The position numbers were made by a program, and so were the translations under genes. Of a stretch of DNA of 64,000 nucleotides, positions 37,861-45,980 are shown one piece after another. Source of the DNA: Rhodovulum sp. (GTDB lineage: Bacteria > Pseudomonadota > Alphaproteobacteria > Rhodobacterales > Rhodobacteraceae); contig JACKKC010000001.1 in the NCBI GenBank assembly GCA_020637615.1, positions 186,001-250,000 of the forward strand, read 5' to 3'. The notes beneath the pieces are model-generated. The model had not been told where the DNA came from and made no database searches. It worked only from the letters and a program-made list of their open reading frames with translations. The first letter of the stretch is position 1; every line of letters begins with the position of its first letter.

Positions 37861-39099
37861 TCACGCGGCAGCCGGCAGCGAAGCCGGTCGCGGCGCCAGT
37901 TCGGCGGCGACGCTCTCGGCGACGATCCTGGCCGTCGCGGCGGAAAGCGTCCAGCCGAGGTGGCCGTGGCCCGTGTTGTAGAACACCCCCGGCTTCTTGC
38001 CCCGGCCAACCCGCGGCAGCATCGAGGGCGTCATCGGCCGGAGGCCCGCCCAGGGCGTCGCATGTTCGGTCGAGATGCCGGGGAAGTGCTTCTCGCACCA
38101 TTCGACCAACGGCCGGATGCGGTCGTGGCGGATGTCGCGGTTGGCGCCGGTGAATTCCGCGGTGCCGGCGATGCGGAAGCGATCCTTGCCGAAGCGGCTG
38201 GCGACGATCTTCGACTTGTCGTCGAGCAGGCTGATCCAGGGGGCGGCCGCCTGGCTCGCGTCGTCCTCGAGGGCGACGGTGATCGAATAGCCCTTGACCG
38301 GGTAGATGTTCACCCGGTCCCCGAGCGCGGCGGCGATCGCCCGGCTGCGCACGCCCGCCGCGACCACGACGCCGTCAAACTTGTCCTCGCCGGCGCTCGA
38401 GCTGATCCGCACCCCGCCGTCGACCGCCTCAACCTCGAAGACGTCGGTGCCGAAGCGCAGATCGGCGCCGCGCCGGGCGCAGGCCGCGGCGAGGCCGACG
38501 GTGAACTTGTGGATGTCGCCCGAGCTGTCGCTCTCGGTCAGGAAGCCGCCGACGAACTCGCCGTGCAGCGCCGGCTCGATCTCGCGGATCTCGGCGGGCG
38601 AGAGCTCACGGCGGACGAGGCCGCCCTCGGCCAGCAGGCCGTTCACCATGCGCGCGTGGGCGAGCTCCTTCTGATGGGAGTAGAAATGCAGGATGCCGCG
38701 CTTCTCGTGGTCGAAGTCGATGCCCTCGCGCTCCGCCATCTCAAAGAGCACCGCGCGGGCCGAGATCGCGAGCCGGACCGTCTCGACGGTGTTCTTCTTG
38801 TAATGCGGGATGTTCGACAGGAACTCGGCCATCCAGCGCATCTTGTGCAGGGTCGGCGCCGGGTTGACGAGCAGCGGCGCGTCGGCCTGAAGCATCCACT
38901 TCAGGCCCTTCAGCACCGTGCCCCACTGCGTCCAGGTCTCGGCGTTCGAGGCCGAGAGCTGGCCGCCATTGGCGAAGCTCGTCTCCATCGCGGCGTAGCG
39001 GTTGCGGTCGAAGACCGTCACCTCGAACCCGCGGTCGAGCAGTTCGTAGGCGGTCGTCAGGCCGGTCACGCCGGCGCCGATCACGGCAATCTTGGTCAT
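37861..39099 (-). CDS. dadA: DadA-type D-amino-acid dehydrogenase
   Basis: A 412-aa FAD-dependent amine oxidoreductase (DAO fold) that deaminates D-amino acids to keto acids. FAD motif VIGAGVTGLTTAYELLDRG (residues 6-24), ETSFANGGQLSASNAE, VNIYPVKGYSITV and the C-terminal HGHLGWTLSAATARIVAE match DadA closely. AGGAG precedes the ATG. It is a single-gene unit under a tandem glycine riboswitch, so the cell switches it by glycine; either glycine is itself a substrate or it signals amino-acid surplus. That link is inference; family membership is clear. Confidence 0.9.
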   Translation of the reverse strand: MTKIAVIGAGVTGLTTAYELLDRGFEVTVFDRNRYAAMETSFANGGQLSASNAETWTQWGTVLKGLKWMLQADAPLLVNPAPTLHKMRWMAEFLSNIPHYKKNTVETVRLAISARAVLFEMAEREGIDFDHEKRGILHFYSHQKELAHARMVNGLLAEGGLVRRELSPAEIREIEPALHGEFVGGFLTESDSSGDIHKFTVGLAAACARRGADLRFGTDVFEVEAVDGGVRISSSAGEDKFDGVVVAAGVRSRAIAAALGDRVNIYPVKGYSITVALEDDASQAAAPWISLLDDKSKIVASRFGKDRFRIAGTAEFTGANRDIRHDRIRPLVEWCEKHFPGISTEHATPWAGLRPMTPSMLPRVGRGKKPGVFYNTGHGHLGWTLSAATARIVAESVAAELAPRPASLPAAA

Positions 39100-39145
39100 C
39101 TGGTCACACTCCTAGGGTCCGGGCGGCTCCTGCCGCATCACCCCC

Positions 39146-39311
39146 TCCGTGCTTGGAACCTGAGAGCTTCGCCCGCGAGAATCGGGCTTTCTCCTTCGGT
39201 GGGCTGTTTCCAGCCGCTTTCCGGAGTGTAGAGGCCGTGCCGGTCCTTGGACCTGAGAGTTTCCGGGGCGGTTGCTCCTTCGGCGGCGGGTGACCCCGCC
39301 TTCTCCCGACA
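39146..39311 (-). ncRNA. Tandem glycine riboswitch
   Basis: On the minus strand two glycine aptamers occur in series. Aptamer 1 (about 39311-39235) contains CGGGAGA, GCCGAAGGAGCAACC, GGAAACTCTCAGG and CCAAGGACCG; aptamer 2 (about 39225-39146) contains CTCCGGAAAGC, CACCGAAGGAGAAAGCC, GCTCTCAGGTTCC. These are the conserved core strings of the family, with the short linker typical of cooperative pairs. A small hairpin (GCGGC-AGGA-GCCGC, 39136-39123) lies between it and the dadA ribosome site and may be part of the expression platform. Glycine most likely turns dadA on. Confidence 0.9.
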
Positions 39312-39330
39312 CAGCCTTTCAGCGAGGCGG

Positions 39331-39359
39331 CCTATACATGGTAGCACTGATTCGCGCAA
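39331..39359 (-). promoter_or_regulatory. Promoter of the riboswitch-dadA unit
   Basis: On the minus strand TTGCGC (39359-39354), 17-bp spacer, TATAGG (39336-39331). The start would fall near 39324, about 13 nt before aptamer 1. Position and spacing fit well; the -35 box is weak. Confidence 0.55.
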
Positions 39360-39470
39360 CGGTGGTGGTGCAAGCGCGCGAAAGATTATTTCTGGCCGGT
39401 GACCTTGCCGTCGGGCCCGCCCGGCTCCGCCGGCTTTGCCCTGCGGTTCCGCCGGTGTAGATTGCCGGCG

Positions 39471-40799
39471 ATGGCCGACCTCTTCGATCCCCGACCCGCC
39501 GACCGCCCCGCCCCGCCCGCGCGCGAGGCGCCGCGGCCGCTCGCCGACCGCCTGCGTCCCCGGACGTTGGAGGAAGTGGTGGGGCAGGGCCATCTCCTCG
39601 GCCCTGGCGGACCGCTCGGCGCCATGCTCGCCGACGGAAACCTCGGCTCGATCGTCTTCTGGGGGCCGCCCGGGGTGGGCAAGACCACCATCGCCCGGCT
39701 GCTCGCCGACGCCACCGATCTCGCCTTCGTCCAGATCAGCGCCATCTTCACCGGCGTCGCGGATCTCAAGAAGATCTTCGAGGCCGCCCGGCTCCGCCGC
39801 TCGAACGGCCGCGGCACCCTGCTCTTCGTCGACGAGATCCACCGCTTCAACAAGGCGCAGCAGGACGCCTTCCTGCCGCTGATGGAGGACGGCACCATCG
39901 TGCTGGTGGGCGCCACCACCGAAAATCCATCCTTCGAGCTCAACGCGGCCCTCCTGTCGCGCGCCCGCGTGCTCACCCTGCACCGGCTCGACGATGCGGC
40001 CCTCGAGCGGCTGGCCGAACGCGCGGAGGCAGATCTCGGCCATCCCCTGCCGCTCTCGCCCGAGGCCCGCGCGACGCTTTCCGGCATGGCCGACGGCGAC
40101 GGCCGGGCGCTTCTCAACCTGATCGAGCAGATCGCGGGCGAGAGGGAGACGCTCGACGCCGCGGCGCTGGCGAAGCGCCTGACCCGGCGGGCGGCGCTCT
40201 TCGACAAATCCGGCGACGGCCATTACAACCTGATCTCGGCGCTGCACAAATCCGTGCGTGGTTCCGACCCCGATGCCGCGCTCTATTGGCTGGCGCGCAT
40301 GCTCCGGGGCGGCGAGGACCCGCGCTTCATCGCGCGGCGAATCACCCGCATGGCGGTGGAGGACATCGGGCTCGCCGATCCCGCGGCGCTGCGGCTCTGC
40401 CTCGACGCCTGGCAGAGCTTCGAGCGGCTCGGCTCGCCCGAGGGCGAGCTGGCGCTGGCCGAGGCGGTGATCTACCTCGCCCTCGCCCCGAAATCGAATG
40501 CCGCCTACCGGGCCTTCGGGGCGGCCATGGCGGCGGCCGAGAAGACCGGCTCGCTCGATCCGCCCAAGCATATCCTGAACGCCCCGACGCGGCTGATGAA
40601 GGAGGAAGGCTACGGCCGGGGCTACCGCTACGACCACGATGTCGAGTTGGGCTTCTCCGGCCAGGACTATTTCCCGCCCGGCATGGCCCGGCCGCGGTTC
40701 TATGAACCGACCGACCGCGGTTCCGAGCAGGATCTGCGAAAAAGGGCTTTGTACCTCGAAGAAGAGCGCGCTAGGCTGTCGCAATCGGGTTCCGAGTAG
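39471..40799 (+). CDS. rarA: Replication-associated recombination protein A (AAA+ ATPase)
   Basis: RarA/MgsA, 442 aa, acts at stalled replication forks. Walker A GPPGVGKTT at residues 65-73, Walker B FVDEIHRFNKAQQDAFL near 122-138, sensor region GATTENPSFELNAALLSR. The C-terminal tetramerisation part (ALYWLARMLRGGEDPRFIARR) is complete. ATG at 39471 (MADLFDPRP) lies 111 bp from the divergent dadA promoter. Confidence 0.95.
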   Translation: MADLFDPRPADRPAPPAREAPRPLADRLRPRTLEEVVGQGHLLGPGGPLGAMLADGNLGSIVFWGPPGVGKTTIARLLADATDLAFVQISAIFTGVADLKKIFEAARLRRSNGRGTLLFVDEIHRFNKAQQDAFLPLMEDGTIVLVGATTENPSFELNAALLSRARVLTLHRLDDAALERLAERAEADLGHPLPLSPEARATLSGMADGDGRALLNLIEQIAGERETLDAAALAKRLTRRAALFDKSGDGHYNLISALHKSVRGSDPDAALYWLARMLRGGEDPRFIARRITRMAVEDIGLADPAALRLCLDAWQSFERLGSPEGELALAEAVIYLALAPKSNAAYRAFGAAMAAAEKTGSLDPPKHILNAPTRLMKEEGYGRGYRYDHDVELGFSGQDYFPPGMARPRFYEPTDRGSEQDLRKRALYLEEERARLSQSGSE

Positions 40800-40851
40800 C
40801 CGCCGAACAAGACGGCAGGGACCAGCCGCGACAAGAGGGAGGTCGCCGGTC

Positions 40852-41238
40852 ATCGCCAGGGTTCGGCAGACGCGCAGCGACGAGATCATCCAGCTCGTCT
40901 ATGTCAGCACGGCAGCGGAGACGCTGCGCCCCGCCGACCTCGATGCGATCGCCGAGGTCTCGCGCCGCAGGAACGAGAAGGCGGGGTTGACCGGGTTCCT
41001 GCTGCACCAGGGGCCGCGCTTCTACGGCGTCCTCGAAGGACCGACCCGCGCGCTCTTCGCCCGGATGGAGGCGATCGTAACCGATCCGCGCCACCGCCGC
41101 GTCGTGGTGCTGCGCGAGGACACCGTGACCGAGCGCCGGTTCCGCAACTGGAGCTTCGGCACCTTGCCCATGGTGCCCATCCGGCCCGCCCAGGGCGCCA
41201 CCGTCGAGTTCATCCGCGACTTCGCCCGGCGCATGTGA
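40852..41238 (+). CDS. BLUF-domain protein lacking the photoactive Gln
   Basis: A protein of about 128 aa that is a single BLUF domain (flavin blue-light sensor fold). The conserved Tyr (QLVYVST, Y17), Asn (RRRNEKAGLTGF, N41) and Trp (NWSFGTLPM) are present, but the Gln that switches hydrogen bonds in the photocycle (FxQxLEG) is Gly59 here (FYGVLEG). It may bind flavin without normal photochemistry. No ATG, GTG or TTG lies in frame between the rarA stop and the domain; AGGGAGG sits before an ATC at 40852, which I used. The start is therefore uncertain. Confidence 0.7.
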   Translation: MARVRQTRSDEIIQLVYVSTAAETLRPADLDAIAEVSRRRNEKAGLTGFLLHQGPRFYGVLEGPTRALFARMEAIVTDPRHRRVVVLREDTVTERRFRNWSFGTLPMVPIRPAQGATVEFIRDFARRM

Positions 41239-41303
41239 CCGAGGGTAATCGTATTTCGATTTTATGCATCGACAACATTGACTCTTGCTACTTTTTGGGG
41301 TGA

Positions 41304-41777
41304 GTGAACACCAACTTCTATTTCTGCGGATCGGGTATGCCAAACAGGTCGGGCGCCATATCGCTGGTCGAGTTCTCCTATGTATCGGAAGCGACGTCGG
41401 AACTTCCGCCTTCCGCACTCCTGCGGCTGGAGGCCCAGACGCGGCGATTCAATCTCGAACACGGGCTGACCGGGGAGCTGCGCTTCGACGGTCGGAGCTT
41501 CACCCAGGTCCTCGAAGGCTGCTGGTCGGCGATCATGCCGCTCTCGGCGCGGATCCTGACCGACCGCCGGCACGGCTCAATCTCGATCAGCGCCTTCCGC
41601 CCGATCCTCGCGCGGCGGTTCACCACCTGGAGCTCCGTCGGCTTCGGGGTTGGCGAGGCCGCGGCGCTGCGCTCGGTCGGCGCGGCGGGCAATCTCCGCT
41701 TCCTGCCACTGGTGCCTTGCCTGCCGCTCGAAGGCGACGCCGAGGACGCCCGCGACACGGTTCGCGCCACCACCTGA
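41304..41777 (+). CDS. BLUF-domain blue-light sensor
   Basis: A 157-aa short BLUF protein with all photocycle residues: Tyr26 (VEFSYVSEA), Asn50 (TRRFNLEHGLTG), Gln68 (SFTQVLEG) and a Trp (TTWSSVGF). FAD binding and red-shifted signalling on blue light are expected; the output partner is unknown since no effector domain is fused. GTG at 41304 follows GGGG; an ATG at 41337 is an alternative. It is 65 bp after the degenerate BLUF gene, behind an AT-rich spacer that may hold its own promoter. Confidence 0.8.
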   Translation: MNTNFYFCGSGMPNRSGAISLVEFSYVSEATSELPPSALLRLEAQTRRFNLEHGLTGELRFDGRSFTQVLEGCWSAIMPLSARILTDRRHGSISISAFRPILARRFTTWSSVGFGVGEAAALRSVGAAGNLRFLPLVPCLPLEGDAEDARDTVRATT

Positions 41778-41859
41778 AGGCGAACTTCCCGGCCTCCGCC
41801 TTGACATTCCCGGCCCGGACGGGCCTTTGAGCGGCATTCGTTCCCGACAGGATGCCGAG

Positions 41860-42246
41860 ATGCCTCCGCTTCTGCAGATCGCCCTGGGCGGCGCCATCGG
41901 CGCGATGCTCCGCTATCTGGTTTCGGCGCAGGTCGCCCGCAGGGCCGGGCTGGCGTTTCCCTGGGGAACGCTGACCGTCAATGTGCTCGGATCCTTTGTC
42001 ATGGGCCTCGCGGCGGCGCTGCTGCTGCGCCGGATGGATTCCGACCTGCAGCATCTCGCGCCCTTCGTGATGACCGGCATGCTCGGCGGCTTCACGACCT
42101 TCTCCGCCTTCTCGCTCGAGGTCTTCCTGCTCGTCGAGCGCGGCCGGCCGGGGCTGGCGCTGGTCTATGCCGGAAGCTCGGTCGTGCTCGGCCTCGCCGC
42201 CTTCGCGCTCGGGCTCTGGTCGCTCCGGGCCTGGAGCACGGGATGA
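41860..42246 (+). CDS. crcB: Fluoride channel FluC/CrcB
   Basis: A 128-aa, four-helix dual-topology fluoride exporter. GGAIGAMLRYLVS (residues 9-21), GTLTVNVLGSFVMG and the signature GMLGGFTTFSAFSLE are clear. ATG at 41860. The stop overlaps the pseudouridine-synthase start by four bases (ATGA). I found no fluoride riboswitch in the 82-bp upstream gap. Confidence 0.93.
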   Translation: MPPLLQIALGGAIGAMLRYLVSAQVARRAGLAFPWGTLTVNVLGSFVMGLAAALLLRRMDSDLQHLAPFVMTGMLGGFTTFSAFSLEVFLLVERGRPGLALVYAGSSVVLGLAAFALGLWSLRAWSTG

Positions 42247-43292
42247 GCGGCCCGGAGCAGGTGACGGTCGCGCCCGAGGAAGCCGATCTCCGGCTCGACC
42301 GCTGGCTGCGCCGCCGCCATCCCCATGTGCCGCAGGGGCTGGTCGAGCGAATGTGCCGCAAGGGCGAGATCCGCGTCAACGGCGGCCGGGTCCGCCCGGC
42401 GACCCGGCTGGAGGCGGGCCAGACCGTGCGCCTGCCGCCGCTCCCCGAGCTGCGCGACGGCGGCGCCGAGACCGCGCCGCAGCCGGCGGTTTCCGAGGCC
42501 GATGCCGCGATGATCCGCGCCTGCGTGATCTGGCGCGACGAGGACGTGCTGGCGCTGAACAAGCCGCCGGGGCTCGCGGTCCAGGGCGGCTCCGGCCAGC
42601 GCCGGCATGTGGACGGGCTGGCCGAGGCGCTGCGCTTCGGCGCGGAGGAAAAGCCGCGGCTGGTGCACCGGCTCGACCGCGACACCTCGGGCGTGCTCCT
42701 GATGGCGCGCAGCGCGCGCGCGGCCGCCGGGCTGACCCGCGCCTTCCGCGACCGCACCGCGCGCAAGACCTATTGGGCGGCGGTCGCGGGCCTGCCCTCG
42801 CCGCGGGCGGGGACCATCCGCTACGGGCTGGTCAAGGCGCCGGGCCACGGATCGGGCGGCGAGGGCGAGAAGATGCTCTGCATCCCCCCCGACGACATCG
42901 CCCGCACCGAAGGCGCCAAGCGCGCCACGACCGACTACCGGGTGATCGAGGCGGCGGCGCAGCGCGCGGCCTGGGTCGCGCTGCGCCCGGTGACGGGCCG
43001 CACGCACCAGCTGCGCGCGCATATGGCCGCCATCGGCCATCCGGTGGTCGGCGACGGCAAGTACGGCACCAACGCCCAGGAGAACACCGGCACCGGCTGG
43101 GGCGCGCAGCTCGGCGGCGGCGTCAGCCGCAAGCTGCACCTGCACGCGCGGTCGCTCGACCTGATCCACCCCCGGACCGGGGCGCTCCTGTCGCTCACCG
43201 CCCCCTTGCCCGAGCATATGGCGCGCACCTGGGAGCTCTTCGGCTGGCAGCCCGGGGATGCGCCCGCCGACCCCTTCGGGGAGGCGGCATGA
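42243..43292 (+). CDS. rluC: RluC/RluD-family 23S rRNA pseudouridine synthase
   Basis: A 349-aa enzyme isomerising uridines in 23S rRNA. An N-terminal S4 RNA-binding domain (LRLDRWLRRRHPHVPQGLVERMCRKGEIRVNGGRV, residues 16-50) precedes the catalytic domain with HRLDRDTSGVLL (catalytic Asp) and RPVTGRTHQLRAHMAAIGHPVVGD. It is closest to RluC by architecture, but RluD cannot be excluded. Overlaps its neighbours on both sides by ATGA. Confidence 0.85.
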   Translation: MSGPEQVTVAPEEADLRLDRWLRRRHPHVPQGLVERMCRKGEIRVNGGRVRPATRLEAGQTVRLPPLPELRDGGAETAPQPAVSEADAAMIRACVIWRDEDVLALNKPPGLAVQGGSGQRRHVDGLAEALRFGAEEKPRLVHRLDRDTSGVLLMARSARAAAGLTRAFRDRTARKTYWAAVAGLPSPRAGTIRYGLVKAPGHGSGGEGEKMLCIPPDDIARTEGAKRATTDYRVIEAAAQRAAWVALRPVTGRTHQLRAHMAAIGHPVVGDGKYGTNAQENTGTGWGAQLGGGVSRKLHLHARSLDLIHPRTGALLSLTAPLPEHMARTWELFGWQPGDAPADPFGEAA

Positions 43293-43978
43293 GCGGGCAG
43301 ACGCGCCTCGTCGTCTTCGACATGGACGGCACGCTGATCGACAGCCAGCACCTGATCGTGGCGGCGATGGAACGGGCCTTCGCCGCGGTCGGGCAGCCGG
43401 CGCCGGAGCGCGAGCGGATCCTGTCGGTGGTGGGGCTCTCGCTGCCCGAGGCGATGGGCGCGCTCGCGCCGCATCTCGCGCCGGAGGATGTCTTCGCCCT
43501 GGCCGAGCAATACCGCATGGGCTTCGTGGCGCAGCGGGCGGCCGGCGGTGCCGCGGCCCATGCGCCGCTCTATCCGGGGGCGCGGGCGGCGCTCGAGCGG
43601 CTGGCGGTCGCGCCGGGGACGCTGATGGGGGTGGCGACCGGCAAGGCACGGCGGGGGCTCGAGCACAGCTTCGACGCCCATGGGATCGGCGGCTATTTCG
43701 CGACCGCCCAGACCTCGGACGGGCATCCCTCCAAGCCGCATCCCTCGATGCTCCTGCGCGCGCTCGAGGAAACGGGCTGCGCCGCGCGCCATGCGGTGAT
43801 GATCGGCGATACCGAATTCGACATCGCCATGGGGCGCGCCGCCGGCTTCGCGACCGTCGCCGTCGCCTGGGGCTATCATCCCCGCCCGCGGCTCGAAGCC
43901 GCCGGCGCCGACGTGGTGATCGAGCGTTTCGACGATCTCGACGGGGCGCTGGACGGTCTGCGGAGCGCCGCGCGATGA
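43289..43978 (+). CDS. HAD-family phosphatase (Gph-like)
   Basis: A 229-aa haloacid-dehalogenase hydrolase. Motif I DMDGTLIDS (catalytic Asp near residue 11), motif II VATGK, motif III K in SKPHPSM and motif IV GDTEFDIAMG are in order; a helical cap lies between I and II. Gene order pseudouridine synthase-HAD-ATP12 is common in alphaproteobacteria. Substrate is not evident; phosphoglycolate is possible. Confidence 0.85.
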   Translation: MSGQTRLVVFDMDGTLIDSQHLIVAAMERAFAAVGQPAPERERILSVVGLSLPEAMGALAPHLAPEDVFALAEQYRMGFVAQRAAGGAAAHAPLYPGARAALERLAVAPGTLMGVATGKARRGLEHSFDAHGIGGYFATAQTSDGHPSKPHPSMLLRALEETGCAARHAVMIGDTEFDIAMGRAAGFATVAVAWGYHPRPRLEAAGADVVIERFDDLDGALDGLRSAAR

Positions 43979-44697
43979 GCGGCATGCCCGGGCGCCGGTT
44001 CTGGTCGCGCGCCTGCGTGCGCGCGGAGCCTGAGGGCCATCACATCGACCTCGATACCCGCCCGCTCAACACGCCCGCCGGCGCGCCGGTGGTCCTGCCC
44101 ACCGCGGCGCTGGCCCAGGCGATCGCCGACGAATGGAACGCGCTCGAAGGCGAGATCGATCCCGACCGCCTGCCGCTGACGCGCTTTGCGAATTCCGCCA
44201 TCGACCGCGTGCTGCCCGCCCGCGACGCGGTGATCGAGGCTGTCGCCGCCTATGGCGCCAGCGACCTGCTCTGCTACCGCGCCGAAGCGCCCGCCGAGCT
44301 CCGGGCGCGGCAGGCCGCGGCCTGGGATCCCTGGCTCACCTGGTGCGCGCGCGACCTCGGGGCGCCGCTGATCGCGGTGTTCGGCCTCATGCCCCATCCC
44401 CAGCCGGACGCCAGCCTCGCGGCCTTGCGCGCATCGGTCGCGGCGATGGATGCCTTCGAGCTGGCCGCGCTCCACGAACTCGTGGCCCTCTCCGGCTCGC
44501 TCGTGCTCGCGTTGGCAGTGGCGCGGGGCGCGCTCCCGGCCGAGCGGGCCTGGCAATTGTCGCGCCTCGACGAGACCTGGCAGGCGGAGCACTGGGGTCT
44601 AGACGCCGAGGCGGAAGCGGCCGCGACAAAAAAGCAAGCCGATTTCAGGATTGCCGCAATGATGCTGCAGAATCTTTCCGGAATCCGCAATTTATGA
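43975..44697 (+). CDS. ATP12-family F1-ATPase assembly chaperone
   Basis: A 240-aa homologue of mitochondrial Atp12, which chaperones the alpha subunit of F1-ATP synthase. Typical stretches: FWSRACVRAEPEGHHIDLDTRPLNTPAG at the N terminus, DLLCYRAEAPAELRARQAAAWDPWL in the middle and WQAEHWGLDAEAEA near the end. It is restricted to alphaproteobacteria and mitochondria, supporting the taxonomic call. Start overlaps the HAD gene by ATGA; it ends the operon. Confidence 0.9.
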   Translation: MSGMPGRRFWSRACVRAEPEGHHIDLDTRPLNTPAGAPVVLPTAALAQAIADEWNALEGEIDPDRLPLTRFANSAIDRVLPARDAVIEAVAAYGASDLLCYRAEAPAELRARQAAAWDPWLTWCARDLGAPLIAVFGLMPHPQPDASLAALRASVAAMDAFELAALHELVALSGSLVLALAVARGALPAERAWQLSRLDETWQAEHWGLDAEAEAAATKKQADFRIAAMMLQNLSGIRNL

Positions 44698-44844
44698 GCG
44701 GATGCTCGCCCGTCCCACCGTTTACCTTGATGTTTATATTGAGGACCTTAGGTTAACCGTTTGGGTAATAATCGGATCCACGAGTGCGGCGGCGGCCGGG
44801 CGATGCCGGGTCCGTGCGCCACAACCATAACGGGGAGAAGTTTC
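44698..44844 (+). promoter_or_regulatory. aapJ promoter region
   Basis: The first 75 bp of this 147-bp gap are AT-rich. TTGATG (44727-44732), 16 bp, TAGGTT (44749-44754) is a possible promoter for the aap operon. The fit is modest. Confidence 0.35.
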
Positions 44845-45861
44845 ATGAAATATGCGATCTGGATCGCCGCCACCATTGTCGGCGGTCTCGCCGCCGGCGC
44901 CGCCTCCGCCCAGACGCTCGATGCGGTCAAGTCGAACGACGTGCTGAAATGCGGCGTCAACACCGGGCTCGCCGGTTTCGCCGGCCCGGATCCGAACGGC
45001 CGCTGGGTCGGCTTCGACGTGGCCTTCTGCCGGGCGATGGCCGCGGCGGTGCTCGGCGACCAGGACAAGGTCCAGTTCGTGCCCCTGACCGGCGAGACGC
45101 GCTTCACCGCGCTGGCCTCGGGCGAGGTCGACTATCTGTCGCGCAACACCACCTGGACCCTGACCCGCGACGTCGATCTCGGCTTCACCTTCATCGGCGT
45201 GAACTACTACGACGGCCAGGGCTTCATCGTGCCGGCCGAGCTCGGCGTGACATCCGCGCGTGAACTCGACGGCGCCACGGTCTGCATCCAGACCGGCACC
45301 ACGACCGAGCTCAACCTCGCCGATTTCTTCGCCGCCAACGGCATCTCCTACGATCCGGTGCCGATCCAGACCAATTCCGAGGCGCTGCAGCAATACCAGG
45401 CCGGCGCCTGCGACGCCTATACCACCGACGCCTCGGGCCTCGCCGCCTCGCGCGCGACCTTCGAGAACCCGGGCGATCACGTGATCCTGCCGGAGATCAT
45501 TTCCAAGGAACCGCTCGGGCCGCTGGTGCGCGAGGGCGACGACCAATGGGCCGACATCGGCCGCTGGGTGCTCAACGCCCTGATCGCGGCCGAGGAATAC
45601 GGCATCACCGCCGAGAACGCCGCCGACATGGCCGCGACCTCGGAGAACCCCGAGATCCGCCGCCTGCTCGGCTCCGAAAGCAACCTCGGCGAGATCCTCG
45701 GCCTCGACGCCGACTGGGCGGTCAAGGCGATCCAGGCCCAGGGCAATTACGGCGAGATCTTCGCCGCGAACATCGGCGAGGGCACCCCGATCAACCTTGC
45801 GCGCGGCCTGAACGCGCAATGGACCGACGGCGGCCTGATGTATTCGCCGCCGTTCCGGTGA
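44845..45861 (+). CDS. aapJ: General L-amino-acid ABC transporter, binding protein
   Basis: Periplasmic solute-binding protein, 338 aa, with signal peptide MKYAIWIAATIVGGLAAGAA cut after ASA. LKCGVNTGLAGFAGPDPNGRW and the LASGEVDYLSRNTTWTLTRD block match AapJ/BztA. GGGGAGAAG precedes the ATG. It captures polar L-amino acids such as glutamate and aspartate for the permease encoded downstream. An 11-bp hairpin after its stop probably raises its mRNA level over aapQMP. Confidence 0.92.
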   Translation: MKYAIWIAATIVGGLAAGAASAQTLDAVKSNDVLKCGVNTGLAGFAGPDPNGRWVGFDVAFCRAMAAAVLGDQDKVQFVPLTGETRFTALASGEVDYLSRNTTWTLTRDVDLGFTFIGVNYYDGQGFIVPAELGVTSARELDGATVCIQTGTTTELNLADFFAANGISYDPVPIQTNSEALQQYQAGACDAYTTDASGLAASRATFENPGDHVILPEIISKEPLGPLVREGDDQWADIGRWVLNALIAAEEYGITAENAADMAATSENPEIRRLLGSESNLGEILGLDADWAVKAIQAQGNYGEIFAANIGEGTPINLARGLNAQWTDGGLMYSPPFR

Positions 45862-45869
45862 CCGACACC

Positions 45870-45895
45870 CGGGCGTGCGCTCCGGCGCGCGCCCG
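45870..45895 (+). promoter_or_regulatory. Stabilising stem-loop after aapJ
   Basis: CGGGCGTGCGC-TCCG-GCGCGCGCCCG is an 11-bp stem with one G-U pair, 9 bp after the aapJ stop. Such intercistronic hairpins protect binding-protein mRNA and give differential expression within ABC operons. Confidence 0.55.
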
Positions 45896-45980
45896 ACCGG
45901 GTCCGGGCGATGACGATCGGCGCTCTTGACGGCCGTGACCGCTCGCCGCCCCGTGGCGGCGCGCTTCGCGAGGAGTCGCG

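Noticed and set aside
41778..41859. A fluoride riboswitch before the fluC/crcB gene
   Set aside because: I looked for the conserved crcB-motif strings in the 82-bp gap and found none. Only a lone TTGACA (41801-41806) without a good -10 box is visible.
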